A DNA stretch of 64,000 nucleotides from Microplitis mediator (taxonomy: Eukaryota > Arthropoda > Insecta > Hymenoptera > Braconidae): contig NC_079970.1 in assembly GCF_029852145.1 (NCBI RefSeq), positions 10,907,662 through 10,971,661 on the forward strand, given 5' to 3'. The notes beneath the pieces are model-generated. The model worked only from the letters and a program-made list of their open reading frames with translations. It did no database searches and was not told the DNA's origin. A program made the position numbers and the translations under genes. How positions within the stretch are numbered: the first letter of the stretch is position 1; every line of letters begins with the position of its first letter. Below are positions 11,155 to 22,977 of the stretch, piece by piece.

Positions 11155-11929
11155 GTAAATATTTCGTGTTTAAGAACGCTGTGATCGTCCTTATTATTTA
11201 ATACACTACTTAAATAAGAATCAACAGCAGTAGCATAAAAAATTCCAATCAGGTATTGATAAAAAACTTAAAAACAAGTAAGCCATTCATTAGACATATG
11301 AAAACTAATTCGCAAAAATTATTTTAAACAAAGCAATCTTCGGGATGTCTGAAAATTTATACCTCGGATCCAAGTTTGATACCAAAGTCGAAATTTTCAG
11401 TGCTTTTTAGGGAGATAACAAAACAGCTTTTCTGAAAATTTGAAGCAAATCGAAGTTTCGAGAAAAAAGTAATAGCTATCTGAACATAGCGATTCTTGAA
11501 AAATTGATCGGCTTTGGATGGCCGTATATAAACGAAATCGGAGCAATTAAGGAAAATTACTATAGATATCACCAGAAGATACCGACACCAAAAATATCAG
11601 CTGTTATTTATCCTTCTTTTCTGAAAACTTTAGACACGAGAGGATTTTAATAAAAGGTCATTCGGCAGCCAAAATGGAAGGTAGATTTATCGAAAAGTTT
11701 TAGCACCTTCCCGACTTTTTGGTAGCTCCCGCTTAGTATAAAACGAAGGCGGCCCTTGTTCATTTTTACAAAGGTTGAAGCTAATTTTTTAAGGTCAGTT
11801 TTGCAATCCGAGATTCTTTATCCGCGATTTAAATATTGTTAGTATAGTTATAAATTTATATATATATGTACGAGTAATACTATCCTAATTACGTTTTACT
11901 GAAATCCCGGATTGAAATTTACAAGTTAT

Positions 11930-13400
11930 TACTGACGAAATTGTAGTATAATGGGAAATGCATAAGTTATGTGAAATGAAAACCATATTTTTGACATTTT
12001 TTGATTCCATTAAAACTTTAAAGGCTAAAAAATTATTGGAAGAAATGATCAAAACATAAAGTTTAAGGTTATAAATTAAAGCTTATTAGACAAGTTTTCA
12101 GATACTTTTTACGGAAATTGTCTATGAGTATTAGTTTTAAAATTATATGAACTTGAAAGTGGATAAAAACGGATTTTTTCGAAAATGGAAATTTCAAACA
12201 GCCATAACTTCTAAACTAATCAACTGATTGAGCCTATCTTCGAACTTAACCGTGATAACTACACATAGAATGAGTGTGGAAAATTTCATTAGGATCCGAT
12301 AAGAATTGTAGGCACAATCGTGTCCTTAAAACTCCGTTATATTACATATTTATCAGGATGGGTCATTTCGGAGAAACATTTTTTTTTGTGCATGTGGAAA
12401 AAATCATAGTTCAACGCAAAAAAACAATTTTCGCGCAGGAAATAAATTCTATGTCGATTACAGACCTAGCTCATTGAAAAATTTGATTTCCCATTTAAAT
12501 AACACAGGAAATTTTTTTTCTAACTTTGAGTATTTTTAACTCGTTAACTAATCAATAGATCGAATAAACAAATATATATTTTTGTAGGGAATTGAACGTT
12601 CTACAAAAAAAATCTCTTATCTTTTTTTGATAAATCCATCTGTTCAAAAGTTATTAGAGCTCGAAGTAAAGTTGATGATCTTTTTACTTTTTCGGCGAAA
12701 TCATCAGACTTATCACATAATGTTATAGGGTCTTTTTTGTTGAGAATTTTATTTTCATTTTAATTTTAAGCTCTTAAAAAAGTAGTGTTCGGATCGATTT
12801 CAAGAGCTTGACATTGAAATGAGCTCGACATCAAAAAAACTATGATTTTTTCCACATGCATTTAAAAAAAAAACTGTTGCTCCGAAATAACCCACCCTAA
12901 TAAATATGTAATACAACGGAATTTTAAGGACACGATTGTGACTACAATTCTTATCAGATCCCAATGAAATTTCCCACACTCATTCTATGTGTAGTTATGA
13001 CGGTTAAGTTCGAAGATGGGCTCAATCAGTTGATTAGTTTAGAAGTTATGGCTGTTTAAAATTTCTATTTTCGAAAAAATCCGTTTTTATTCACTTTTAA
13101 CTTCATAAAACTTTGATACTTATACTCATAGACAATTTCCGTAAAACGTATCTTAATGCTTGTCTAATAAGCTTCAATTTATGACCTTAAACTTTATCTT
13201 TTGACTATTTCTTCTAATAATTTGTTAGCCTTGAAAGTTTTAATGGAATCGAAAAATTTCGATAATATGATTTTCTTTTCTCATAAGTTATTTATTTCCC
13301 ATTATAATCCAAAGCCGTTGAGTGTATTTTATTGTGAACAAAATAACCTGTAAATTTCACAGCTATTTTATATTTTAAAAGTATTTCTTTTATTACATCT
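11930..13400. mobile_element. Palindromic element (about 1.5 kb) with a second element at its centre
   Basis: Sequence 11930-12352 (ATGGGAAATGCATAAG through ACACGATTG... CCGTTATATTACATATTTA) is repeated in reverse complement at 12899-13400 with modest divergence. The centre is occupied by 12353-12898. Arm sequence also occurs at 41655-42220, 44945-45500 and 45505-46060 in a long Rfx intron. The short open frames here have no motifs. Confidence 0.65.
12353..12898. mobile_element. MITE with TTAGGGTGGG-type termini inserted at a palindrome centre
   Basis: Left end CAGGATGGGTCATTTCGGA and right end TCCGAAATAACCCACCCTAA are inverted repeats. TA lies outside both ends, and the surrounding arm resumes exactly (TAAATATGTAAT). 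The TTAGGGT-type terminus is shared with the elements at 18481-20107 and 48690-49518. Inner arms around 12390-12420 and 12835-12865 (CATGTGGAAAAAATCATAG) also match. Confidence 0.6.
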
Positions 13401-13499
13401 GATGTTTTGCACGTACTTTTCATTCGTGTTGCCAGGTGGCATCTATACAATTTCAAAAGGTTGTTTATAGTAATAATCCTTATTTCTTCAATCAAAAAC

Positions 13500-14528
13500 A
13501 ATAGTTATTGGAAAAAATTTGAAAAAAAAATTTTTTTTCGAAAATTTTCTTTCTTTTTTTTTTTAAACGACTTTTTCAAAACTTTATTTTTTCGATTTTT
13601 TTTTCTTATCATCTTAACAATTGATTCTTTTAACATCGAAAGCATTGGGGAGATAAGGAATAAAACAATCAAAAAAATAAATAGTTGAAAAAATCGATTT
13701 TTTTGAAAAAAGAGAAAGTTTTCAAAAAATAGTTTCTTTCTCAATTTCTTCCAATAATTAATGTTTTTGATTAAAGAAATGTTTGTCACTAAAAAACATT
13801 TTGAAAGTGAAGAAATGATCGAAAACCAAAGAATAGCTTATTGTGCGATTTTTGGCGCAAACGATAAATTTAGAGCTTCGGGACACTAAAAAAAAAAAAT
13901 CTCTGCGTTTAGAAATTCTCAGGAGTTTTTCGAGACAATTTAAGGTTGGAAAAAAAATCGACGGTATCCTTCGTTCATCCGTTATATCTAAAGTTATACC
14001 AAGATTCCCAAACATCCTTAAATATGTGAATTTTTACCTTCTTTTTAATCAACATTGTCGCATCGAAAAAAACGTTTTCATTAAAAGCCACTATTCGGGT
14101 CTTATAGAGAATGTTTTGAAGTTTTTAAAACCCTACTTCCATTCCCGGTACGACGGATATATCCCGAGTTATTAACTGTCAGAGCCAAAATAGACTTTTT
14201 TGCTTTGACCAATGATAACCCGCGCCAAATTGTCGTAGAGACATTTCGAGGATGGGAAATTGAAGGGCATTAAATTACCTAAGAGAGCTTTAAGGTAAGA
14301 TTATCAAAAAAATTTATTAGAGCCCACAGACTTTCTTCAACGTAAGCATTACCCCAGAACCTTGCATGATGAAAATCCTGAAAATTCGAATCTGAAAACT
14401 AGACACTTAAAGCTACAATTTGCTTTTTTGTTTTTGCTGTGCGACCATTTTGCTCCGAGTTACAGCATGTTCAAAATCACTTAAAAATTTGGAATTTTTT
14501 TTATATTTGTTAATTTCTGCGATTAGTG
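13500..14528. mobile_element. Diverged half of the 6404-8417 palindrome family
   Basis: The series of landmarks GAGCTTCGGGACACTA, TTCGTTCATCCGTTATATC, ATTGTCGTAGAGAC, GAGTTACAGCATGTTCAAAAT and TTAATTTCTGCGATTAGTG follows the right arm of the palindrome at 6404-8417 in order, with many substitutions. The partner arm is missing or strongly diverged. The open frames are not conserved as proteins. Confidence 0.6.
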
Positions 14529-14559
14529 CATAATAGTCTATGGTGAAATTATATGATAA

Positions 14560-14925
14560 TAACTAGTATATACTTATTTTTATCCTCGGCGGACGTATGC
14601 GGATTTTTACGTGCAGACGAAACTCAATCGGTAAATAATGCGCTTACGCGCTAGTGGCTAGTGGATTGTAATGAGCTCTATACAGTCGAGGAGAAAGTTG
14701 CGCATGCGTGCACTGATCTTCATATGGTCGAGTAGCTGTGTTGTCAGCTGTAATTTCGAGAAGTGTGCCGGGCGCATGTTATGTAGAAAAGATAATACAA
14801 AATCAAAACTGAAATCTGAGTGTTACGGTATTCTTAGTTGTTTAACACGAATTGAAGATTTGAAAAATGGATTTGAATAATTCTCATTCTGATAGCGACA
14901 ACTGTAACATACTAATTAATCACAA
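14560..14925 (+). other. Possible promoter and first coding exon (speculative)
   Basis: Compared with its surroundings this stretch is CpG-rich (GCGCTTACGCGCTAG, GCGCATGCGTGCACTG). An ATG at 14867 opens 19 codons rich in Asn, Ser and Asp, ending at a good splice donor, AA|GTAATT at 14926. This is what the 5' end of an insect gene could look like, and the next downstream host exon is that of Rfx at 23344. However, the donor leaves two bases of a codon while the 23344 exon starts a codon, so at least one more exon would be needed. A different start, 14671, opens a longer frame without motifs. I do not claim that this belongs to Rfx. Confidence 0.2.
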
Positions 14926-15441
14926 GTAATTATTTTATTTATAATCATTAAATAGTATTACGACTGGTAACTTTGTCAAAAAATTTACTTGTGATTAATA
15001 TATTAATGATTAACATATGTTGACGTCAGAATTAAAAAAAAAAAGTAAGATTTCTTATTGAGTGATTAGACAGCCAAAAAGTCTAGTTAAAAATATTATT
15101 TAAGAAAAAAAAAATTGTTTCCTACTAAAGTTTAAATATGTTGTAGTTAAAGTTCAAATATGTTATTGTTTCTTATTACTTAATTAAGTAATTACTAATC
15201 TAATAAAAAGAGAAAGCCGGTAGGTGGCGAAACAGTGAAGACCAGCAATTGTACGCTTAGAAGGAAAATAACGAAATCAAAAGGGATAGTAGCTAAAAAT
15301 AATAAAAATTACAAAAAAAGAGTAAGTTAATAATTTAACAAAGCAGAGGAGTGATAAAAAAGTGGAAAGAAAGGTGGGCTGAAAAAAAAAGTCCAGTGTA
15401 AGGTTATAACGAAAGACGCCAAAAAAGGCGGCAAGGCAAAA

Positions 15442-16221
15442 GTGGTGAGTGGAAAAGACAGAAGAAGCGAGTTAACAGAGACACCTGTAAGTACAGGTAC
15501 TAACAACAAGACCAAAAGGAAGGTTGAGTTCGAAGACATTCGAAAATACGCTTTGAGAAGTAACTCGCAGATGGCGGAGAAGTCACAAAAACAGGAGGGC
15601 AATACAGTGGCAGCGGAGATGACGAGTAGGAACAAAGAGAAGGAGAAGAAAAATGACATGGTGACAGAGGAGAGTCAGATAGAAAGCGGGGAAAAAGTCG
15701 TAAATAATAAGTCAGATGAGCAAGATGACATGCCAGAAAATGACAGCAATAAGGAGAAAGCTACAGAAGTGGAGGGAGGCGATAAAGCAGAAGAGCAAAT
15801 TATAGAAAATAGTGAAAAAATTACAGCAAGAGACAGTGGAGATAATAATAACAAGAGTGAAAGGCGTAAGGATGAAGAGAAAATGAGAAAGGTAATAGCC
15901 GAGAATATGGAGGAGCTAAAGGAGATGATGGAGAAGTGGGAAAAGAAATGGGAGACAGAAAAGTGTGGACTGGAGCTAATAGCAAACAGAATGGACAAGA
16001 CGTTGAAAACACAACATGATAAGGAAGTTAATGAAATGAAAGAGTGCAAAGAGATCATCAAACAGGCTTTAAACGGATATGAATGCTTAAATTGCGAGGA
16101 ATATACGGAAGAATTGGCACAAAAAATGAGAAACGCGGAGTATGAAAGAAGAATGTGGTATGAGGAGAGGGAGAAGTTGAAATCAAGAATAAATGAACTG
16201 GAAAAAAAGTGGCGATGCTGA
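15442..16221 (+). CDS. LINE ORF1 protein
   Basis: This is an intact 259-codon frame, although ORF2 of the same element is broken. The first 40 residues are basic (KTKRKVEFEDIRKYALRS). Residues 45-145 are highly charged and low in complexity, full of E, K, N and D. Residues 150-259 are predicted by eye to be coiled coil (MEELKEMMEKWEKKWETEK, then REKLKSRINELEKKW). No zinc knuckle or RRM is visible. LINE ORF1 proteins bind element RNA and form oligomers, and a coiled coil suits that. The GTG or an upstream in-frame codon could be the true start. A serine/leucine-rich frame on the opposite strand is only its shadow. Confidence 0.6.
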   Translation: MVSGKDRRSELTETPVSTGTNNKTKRKVEFEDIRKYALRSNSQMAEKSQKQEGNTVAAEMTSRNKEKEKKNDMVTEESQIESGEKVVNNKSDEQDDMPENDSNKEKATEVEGGDKAEEQIIENSEKITARDSGDNNNKSERRKDEEKMRKVIAENMEELKEMMEKWEKKWETEKCGLELIANRMDKTLKTQHDKEVNEMKECKEIIKQALNGYECLNCEEYTEELAQKMRNAEYERRMWYEEREKLKSRINELEKKWRC

Positions 16222-16413
16222 ACAAGGATTTAAAAAAGGAAAAACAAAAAATTGTTGGAAGAGCAAATAGCGTGGAGAACGATACGCATCAGGAATTAGA
16301 GCAGCATAACGGAGAAAGAGCTGGAGAACAACAGACGAATACGCACAGAAGCAAGGGAAAAAGCAATGCAATTCAGACATACATAAGTGGGATAGGAAAT
16401 ACGAAAATACGAA

Positions 16414-16710
16414 CTGAGAAAAGTAACATTTATAGGAGGGGTAAGTGAGTGCTGCGGGACGGTGATAGATTTAGCGCTGATAATAGAAAGAAGAGATAAA
16501 GACGTAGTGAAAAAATTTGAAGTGCTAGAAAGAATAGAATCGGATCACCTGTTCATAAGGCTAACATATAAAACAGAAGAAAGAAAAAGTCCAATGGGCG
16601 AAGGTGTAGAGAATGAAGAAGACGGACAAAGTAAAGCAGTGGGAGAATACTCGATAAGATGGGATAAAGACCAAGCGGCGGACTATAAAGAGACAATCAG
16701 TGAGGAATGA
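16414..16710 (+). pseudogene. LINE endonuclease, C-terminal fragment
   Basis: The frame reads FIGGVSECCGTVIDLAL and later ERIESDHLFIRLTY. The SDH triplet with the following beta-strand is the C-terminal signature of the apurinic-like endonuclease of LINEs, where the His is catalytic. The N-terminal two-thirds of the domain, with the QxN and ExY-type motifs, are absent, so an internal deletion joined ORF1 sequence to this point. After 16710 the frame stops shortly before the RT. Confidence 0.6.
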
Positions 16711-16741
16711 TTGAGGAATCAAGAAGAATAATAAATAAAAT

Positions 16742-17515
16742 GTGGAAAGAGGGAAGTATGCAAGGTTGGGAACGAGCAAGAATTATAGAGGGATATCACG
16801 GTTAGACTTTGGATATAAAATACTAAAATTAATGACGACGGAGAAAATTAGCAGATGGGTGGACAGAAAAAATAAAATGAAGGTGAGTCAAGCGGTGTTT
16901 AGAAAAGGGAGAGGAACAAGAGATCACGTATCCACGCTGAATTCTACAATAAATAACAGATTGAAAAAGAATAAAAAAAAATTGTATGTAGCTTTTATTG
17001 ATTTTAGAGCGGCGTTCGATAAAGTTGATAGGAAAATAATGCTACGGAATTTGTGGAAGGTGGGTATGAGACTAAGGATGCATAAGATGATTAGGAAAAT
17101 TTATGAAAACACGACAAACGAAGTTATGCTAGGAAATAGAGTAACAGAAGAACTTAAAGGATGAAATAATGAGACAGAATATTGGAGGGACGGTGATTGG
17201 CAAGGAAAAAATTATTATTGAGAAATATGCAGATGACGTGGCCATTATAGCTGATGAGGCAGAGGGTCTTAGAGAAATGCTGAAGACGGTTCAGAAATAT
17301 GTGGGGAAACATAAAATGGAAGTGAACATGAAGAAAACTTAGGTAATTGTATTTAGAAGAGGAGGGAAAAACAAAGATAAAGAACGGAGCTTTCAGAAAC
17401 AGGAAATTGAAGTGGTAAATGAATTTAAATATTTAGGATACTGGTTCACGGTTAAAAACGAAGTAGAGAGATACATAAAAGAATTGGCGGGAAAACTGAA
17501 GAACAGCTAACGTGA
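16742..17515 (+). pseudogene. LINE reverse transcriptase, broken
   Basis: Recognisable blocks are RGISRLDFGYKI (start of RT), QAVFRKGRGTRDHV, VAFIDFRAAFDKVDR (motif A with the first catalytic Asp) and, after a stop at 17162-17164 and a frame change, EKYADDVAIIADEA (motif C, YADD at 17226-17237) and FKYLGYWF (thumb). Another stop lies at 17339-17341. Part of the palm between motifs A and C seems to be missing. The order of motifs shows a genuine RVT_1 domain. The breaks mean it cannot make an active enzyme. Confidence 0.85.
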
Positions 17516-17559
17516 CATGGTGTTGAATAAAAAGGACGGAGAGAAATAATATTAAAGAC

Positions 17560-18330
17560 AGGACATATCTGATGAACATACTAGTGAATACAAGATGCAT
17601 GTATGGTGTCGAGGTATGGGGATGGAGCAAAGCGGCGAGAATAAAAATAGTACTAATTAAGCTAAATAGGATGGCATTAGGAGCAGCAAGAAATATGCCA
17701 GACTACATAGTTGGAAGAGAAACAAATAGCGAAGAGGTAGAAATAATAATCAAGGAAAGAGCGGCAAGATACATAATAAATATACTAAAAGTGAGCAGAG
17801 AGATGGCCAAGAGTTGGTCTGAAGGAAGATATAAGGGGAATTCTAAACAACGACCCATCAAAATAGGGAAAGACGGTGAAAGAATTTTCATCAAAAATGG
17901 GATGTGGGAAAATAGTGAAAATGATATATGAGGAAAAAGAAATGGTAGAGATAGAAAAAAAAATTAAGGAATGGCAAAAAAAAAAAAACATAAAAAGAAG
18001 ATAAGGAAGAATGAGTGGGAGAGGATAAGAGTGTCCAGTTACAGCAAAGTGTATAAGGGCATAGTCCAGGAAGTAGAAAAAATTAGCTATTGAAAAAAGA
18101 TGAGATAAAAAGTGAATGTAAGGAGCAATAGGCGAGGCTGAAGTGTGGGTGCGTGGGGAGAGTGTTTGAAAAAGAGCACAAAGATTGGGGATGTAGGTTA
18201 TGTGAGAATGAGTTCGAAACACCAGAGCACCTTATAGGATGGAAGAGCACGAGAAAACGTAAAAAAAAAGAGGTAAATGACAGAATGTGGGAATGGGATG
18301 AAATAAAAAGAGTGAGATAAAACAAATACT
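17560..18330 (+). pseudogene. LINE ORF2 C-terminal region with zinc-binding motif
   Basis: The open frame 17572-17931 includes MYGVEVWGW and KLNRMALGAARNMPDYIVGRE, the usual post-RT block of many insect LINEs. In another frame at about 18185-18235 CRLCENEFETPEHLI gives a C-x2-C...H motif, like the C-terminal zinc finger of LINE ORF2. Frameshifts lie between them around 17930-18000, near an A-run at about 17976. Confidence 0.65.
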
Positions 18331-18480
18331 GTTGAGTAAACTGAGTGGTGGTGTAGATGAGGATCTGTGCGCTTACTCGGCCCTAACGGGCTTCGGCTTT
18401 ATACTATCCCTGTTGCAAACATTACTCACCTTGACCGTGATGGCGCGAGGTTCGCCCAAGGTGCATGAATAACTAAGATG

Positions 18481-20107
18481 TTAGGGTATCTGTTATTTCC
18501 CAAGTTGTTATTTTTTTTGCTACCGCACCCTGAACTTTTAGTTTTTGCCCTAAAAAAAATTATCCAACCTAAACAAGCTCTTAATTTTGAAATTAAACCG
18601 TGCCGAAATCATGTTATATTTCCCATTCAAATAACATGGGATTTTTTTACTTTTTGCATTTAATTTTTCATGTCTGAAGCAAATGAATCTACAACTAGAA
18701 TCAAGAAAAGTTTTGATCGAAAATTTTCCGCTCTACAAAAAAAATACTCTTTGATTTTTTCGATAAAATCATTTTTTTAAAGTTATTCTCGATTCAAGTT
18801 GTGTTCATAGTTTATAACTGAATTTTTTTATCCTTTACTGCAAATTTAAATTGCACGTTTTAATTTTGACCTAAAAAGGAGCGGCAGGTATACAAATCAG
18901 TCATAAGCGACCCTACCATAAATAAAACTCTACCCAATTGAAATCAGTCGCATGCCTATCTAGAAAATTCCCGCTCCAATAAAATATCTACCATCTTCAA
19001 ATCTCTATCAATGAAAAAATTTACCACGATGTAATCACTACCAGAAAAAAACACTACCAAGTTGCATTTACGAATAAACTATACCGTTTGAAATTCCTAC
19101 CATCAACTTACGGCTGTATAATTAACCGAAAAAAATTTTTTTTTTGATTAAAACTATTTTTAATTAATTGGGAATTATTTGGAAAGATTTAGGAATGTAA
19201 CACTATTATTTAGGACTAATTAATTAATGAGTAATTAGCATTTGGGATGCTGAAACTAAAACGATTCATAACTTTCTTCCCAAATAGATTACTATTAACT
19301 AACGAAAAAATCGTGTTAATTTTATTTTCTAACATGCTTACTAAACGCTCAAAAAAAATAAATTAACTACTCATTTATTAATTGGTCCTTAAAAATGAAA
19401 TTATATTCATTAATCTTCCCAAATGATTCCCAATTAATCAAAAATAAATTTATCGTCTGCAAAATATACATCCGTAAGTCGATGGTAGGGGTTTCAAATA
19501 GTAGAGTTTATTCATAAATGAAACTTGGTAGTGTTTTTTTGTCTGGTAGTGATTATGTCGTGGTAGATTTTTTCATTGATAGAGATTTTAAGATGGTGGA
19601 TATTTTATTGGAGCGGGAATTTTCTAGATAGGCATGTTGCGGCTGATTTCAATTGAGTAGTTTTATTTTTGGTAGTGTCACTTATGACTGAGTCGTATAC
19701 CTGCCGATCCTTTTTTGGGCAAAATCAAAAGGTGCAATTTAAATTTGCAGTAAATTACAAAAAAAAGTTAGTTATAAACTATGGACACAACTTCAATGGT
19801 GAATAACTTTTAAAAGAATGATTTTATCGAAAAAATCAAAAAGACCTTTTTTGTAGAGCGAAAAATTTCTTATCAAAATCTTTCTTGATCCTAGTTGTAG
19901 TTTTATTTGCTTCAGAAATAAAAAATTAAATGCAAAATGTAAAAAAATGCCATGTTATTTGAGTGGAAAATGTACTATGATTTCGGTACGGCATAATTTG
20001 AAAATTAAAAGCTTGTTTAGGTAAAAAAATTTTTTTTAGGGCAAAAACTAAAAATTCGAGGGGCGGCAGCAAAAAAAAAACAACTTGGGAAATACCGGAC
20101 ACCCTAA
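18481..20107. mobile_element. 1.6-kb palindromic element with TTAGGGT termini
   Basis: TTAGGGTATC at 18481 pairs with GGACACCCTAA ending at 20107. The match continues inward, through TTTCCCAAGTTGTT against AACAACTTGGGAAA, for the whole length to a centre near 19290 with moderate divergence. Landmarks are GGAGCGG..AGGTATAC at 18880 against GTATACCTGCCGATCC at 19697, and GAAAATTCCCGCTCC at 18962 against GGAGCGGGAATTTTC at 19610. No transposase is encoded; the 61- to 64-codon frames near both ends are mirror copies of each other. A TA lies just right of the right end. It sits directly at the 3' end of the LINE. Confidence 0.75.
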
Positions 20108-20502
20108 TAGATATAAGCAAGTAGTCTAACGCTGTAAGTTATCGATAAAAGCCTTTCACTTTACTCTCCGTGGTTGTTTACTCGTCAATCAATTTGATGT
20201 GGATTCAGCAATAATATACTTTTTCAAAAAATTTCGCCAAAGAATTTTTGTAACTTTTTCATAGCATATAACGATTCCTAAATCATAAATTCATATGTTT
20301 ATTAATTATTTCATGACAATGTTCTTAGATATTATCAATGCAGCATTCAAATAATCCTTAAAATCCTGATAAAAGCAGTCATTGCTTTCTTATATTACTG
20401 GATTGTCAGTATTTAGTTATTCTTAATAATTGGTAATTTTTTTTTTAATTTTTATTATCCATAAAACTTAGACTGTTTATTCTGTAATTAATTAAAAAAA
20501 AA

Positions 20503-21715
20503 TCTGGAAATCGATTGACCCTGCGGGTTGGGCCATCCCTAAAACTTTTGACTTTTTTCGAGCTCAATGAGCTAGAAAACATTATTATTATTGATGTTTT
20601 TTTTTTCATTCTTAGCGCTTGAGAATACTTTTAACAGCATTGGTATTTTCGAGCTCTTCAAACTCGAAATAAATAAAGTTTTACATAAAATTTTGAAAAT
20701 TCAAGTATCGGAAATAATTATTAAACAAACGTTTTTTAAATTTTATTTTGAATTATATTCAATAAAATAAATGTATTCAGGTGGAAATCAATGTCAGTGA
20801 TTACAATAAGGATTTAAATAAGTTGTGACTTAAATCAGAGCGTTAACATATATAATATCCGAGAAAAATATTAAAAACGGTTTTTCCTTTCAATTTTTTT
20901 GTTAATAATATCATTTAAAATAATGAATAAATTGCATTTTATTATTACGCGATCGAAAGAGACCATAAAGACGAAGAGTTGATATTATTGTAAACACATG
21001 TTAGTACATTATATTATGATTTATCCGAGAAAAATGACATAAAATGTTAGTTTTTAAATTTTTTGTCGTCGATATCTTTTGAACTAATCAACCGATTTTG
21101 ATGTTCTACGTAGCGATCGACGAGTTTTATTAAATTCTATAGCTGATTAGATTTTGGAATTGTTTGGTTTGGTTGTTTTCAAGATATTCGCAAAAGACCG
21201 TTCTCTACCATTTAATTCTCCCGCTATATCTTTCGAACGAATTATTCAATCGAGACGGCTGTTGCAGAATTCGACGCGATTCATTGAGTTTTAGAGCTGA
21301 TTAGATTTTGAAATCGATCGAGTGAGTCGCTTTCATAAATTTTTAAGAAACTGAAAAAGAATTTTTTTCTCGTTTATTTCATATATCTTCAAGTCTATTC
21401 GACCGATTGATGACAACTTTACCGGAAAGTTAATGGCTAGCAAGCTCTTCCGATTGCCAGCGATACCATTCGAATTGATTGTTTGGTAAAAAAGTTATAA
21501 AGAGTTTACATACATGCATAGATACACATACAAGCACACACACGAACATACATACAGACACTCGTATACAATTCTGAAAATAGTCAGAATAGCTTCCTAG
21601 GACCTCAAAACGTCGAATTCTGATAAAATTTCTATTTTTGAAAATTCGGATGAAAACAATAACTTCCCGAAATGTTGAGTTTTTCTTCAATTTTCTTAGC
21701 AGGAAGTTAAAAAAA
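20503..21715 (+). mobile_element. Helentron-like element, long variant
   Basis: It starts TCTGGAAATCGATTGACCCT like the element at 9723 and ends with TTAGCAGGAAGTTAAAAA. It contains the GAGCTC-palindrome zone at 20555-20670, the diverged direct repeats ending in GATTAGATTTTGGAA, and a CACA/CATA microsatellite at 21510-21560. It is about 380 bp longer than 9723-10556, owing to AT-rich sequence at about 20690-21055. Confidence 0.55.
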
Positions 21716-22937
21716 TCTTGTAACTTATTTCGTCAAATGACTTTAATATTTTTCATTATAAAGCAATTATTGGAATAGTTCTTCTATTGCTGAAGCTGAA
21801 AAAAAACTTGGAAGATCATTTTTTTTATTTTTACAATATTTTGATCAATTTTTTAAGTTTAAAGTTTTTTTTCTAATTAAAGAAGAAAAAACTGCTTTAG
21901 GAATAATAGGAGTTGATGCAGCATGATGAAACGAAATATAATCACAGTGGTAATTACAATAATAGAAATCCCTTTATTTCTGCTCACACTGAGTTTATTT
22001 TTTATTTTGCGATATAAACTATAATCAATAATTTAATGACTGCATTGAGAACACTGTAGGAAATATCAAATTAATACTAAGGATCAATCAATGCATAAAA
22101 CTAGCACTAGTTTGGAAATCGCAGTAAAACTTCCAAATGGTATAACTCTATGATTACTATGAATATTCAACAACGATAATTATTGTTCGATTCGACTTAA
22201 TGTTATTATTAAAACAATTATATCAACTAATTTATAACCAATAATCACTTCTTGTTGAACTGAAAGGCATGATGTGTGAAAATAGCGTATGTGAATCAAG
22301 TAATAAAATAGCGCGAGTGATCAAAATTTTGTGAATTTGTTAAATGATTTGCATAGAAAATAATATCAAAATTAAAAAACGTAACTAATGAAAATTAATC
22401 TATTATAAAATATATTGACGAAAAGCTATTGCATCTTATAGTTTTACATGACTTCACAGTGTATAATTTTGATACTTTCGATAATATAGTTTTGACAATT
22501 TCGAAAGCGTGAAGTACGATAATAAATATCAACAATAAGAATTTTCATGGATAATTATCATAATTTACAAATATGGTGCCACGACTACATATCCGCGGAC
22601 AAAATAACCGCGACAAAATATTCCGGACAAAATATATATTTCACGTGATCATTTCGTATGATATTTTTTAATTTTTTTTATTTATTTATCATCGACTGAG
22701 GGTAACAAAATGCTTTTTACAGAAAGATAAGCTAGTTACTTATTTAAGATGTTTTTTACCCGTAATTTTTTTAATCACTTTGTAAAATGCAAGTAGTAAC
22801 GAAACATTCATCTGAAAAAAAAAATCGATTATCTAATTCCGCCGAAAGCATTGAGTTTGTTTATTAATTTTTTCAGCTCTAGTTTAATAATAGCATGATT
22901 AATTCGTCATGAGAATAAATAAGTTTTACATTTTCAA

Positions 22938-22977
<40 letters not shown>

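Larger units (their letters stand above)
15200..18476 (+). mobile_element. Decayed LINE (APE-type non-LTR retrotransposon)
   Basis: In order this holds a leader, ORF1 (15442-16221), the C-terminal end of an apurinic-type endonuclease, a reverse transcriptase with YADD, a C-terminal region with a zinc-binding motif, and a GC-richer 3' UTR (18350-18470, GGCCCTAACGGGCTTCGGC). Most of the endonuclease and the link to the RT are deleted, and ORF2 has several stops and frameshifts. The A-rich coding strand is typical of insect LINEs. I do not assign a clade with confidence. Confidence 0.85.

Noticed and set aside
13407..14175. Frames of 85-110 codons around 13.4-14.2 kb on both strands
   Set aside because: They fall inside a diverged copy of a non-coding palindrome family, and the other copies do not keep the frames.
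15675..16061. 128-codon Ser/Leu-rich frame on the minus strand
   Set aside because: It lies opposite LINE ORF1, and its composition is the expected shadow of an A/G-rich coding strand. The same holds for minus-strand frames at 17703-18325.
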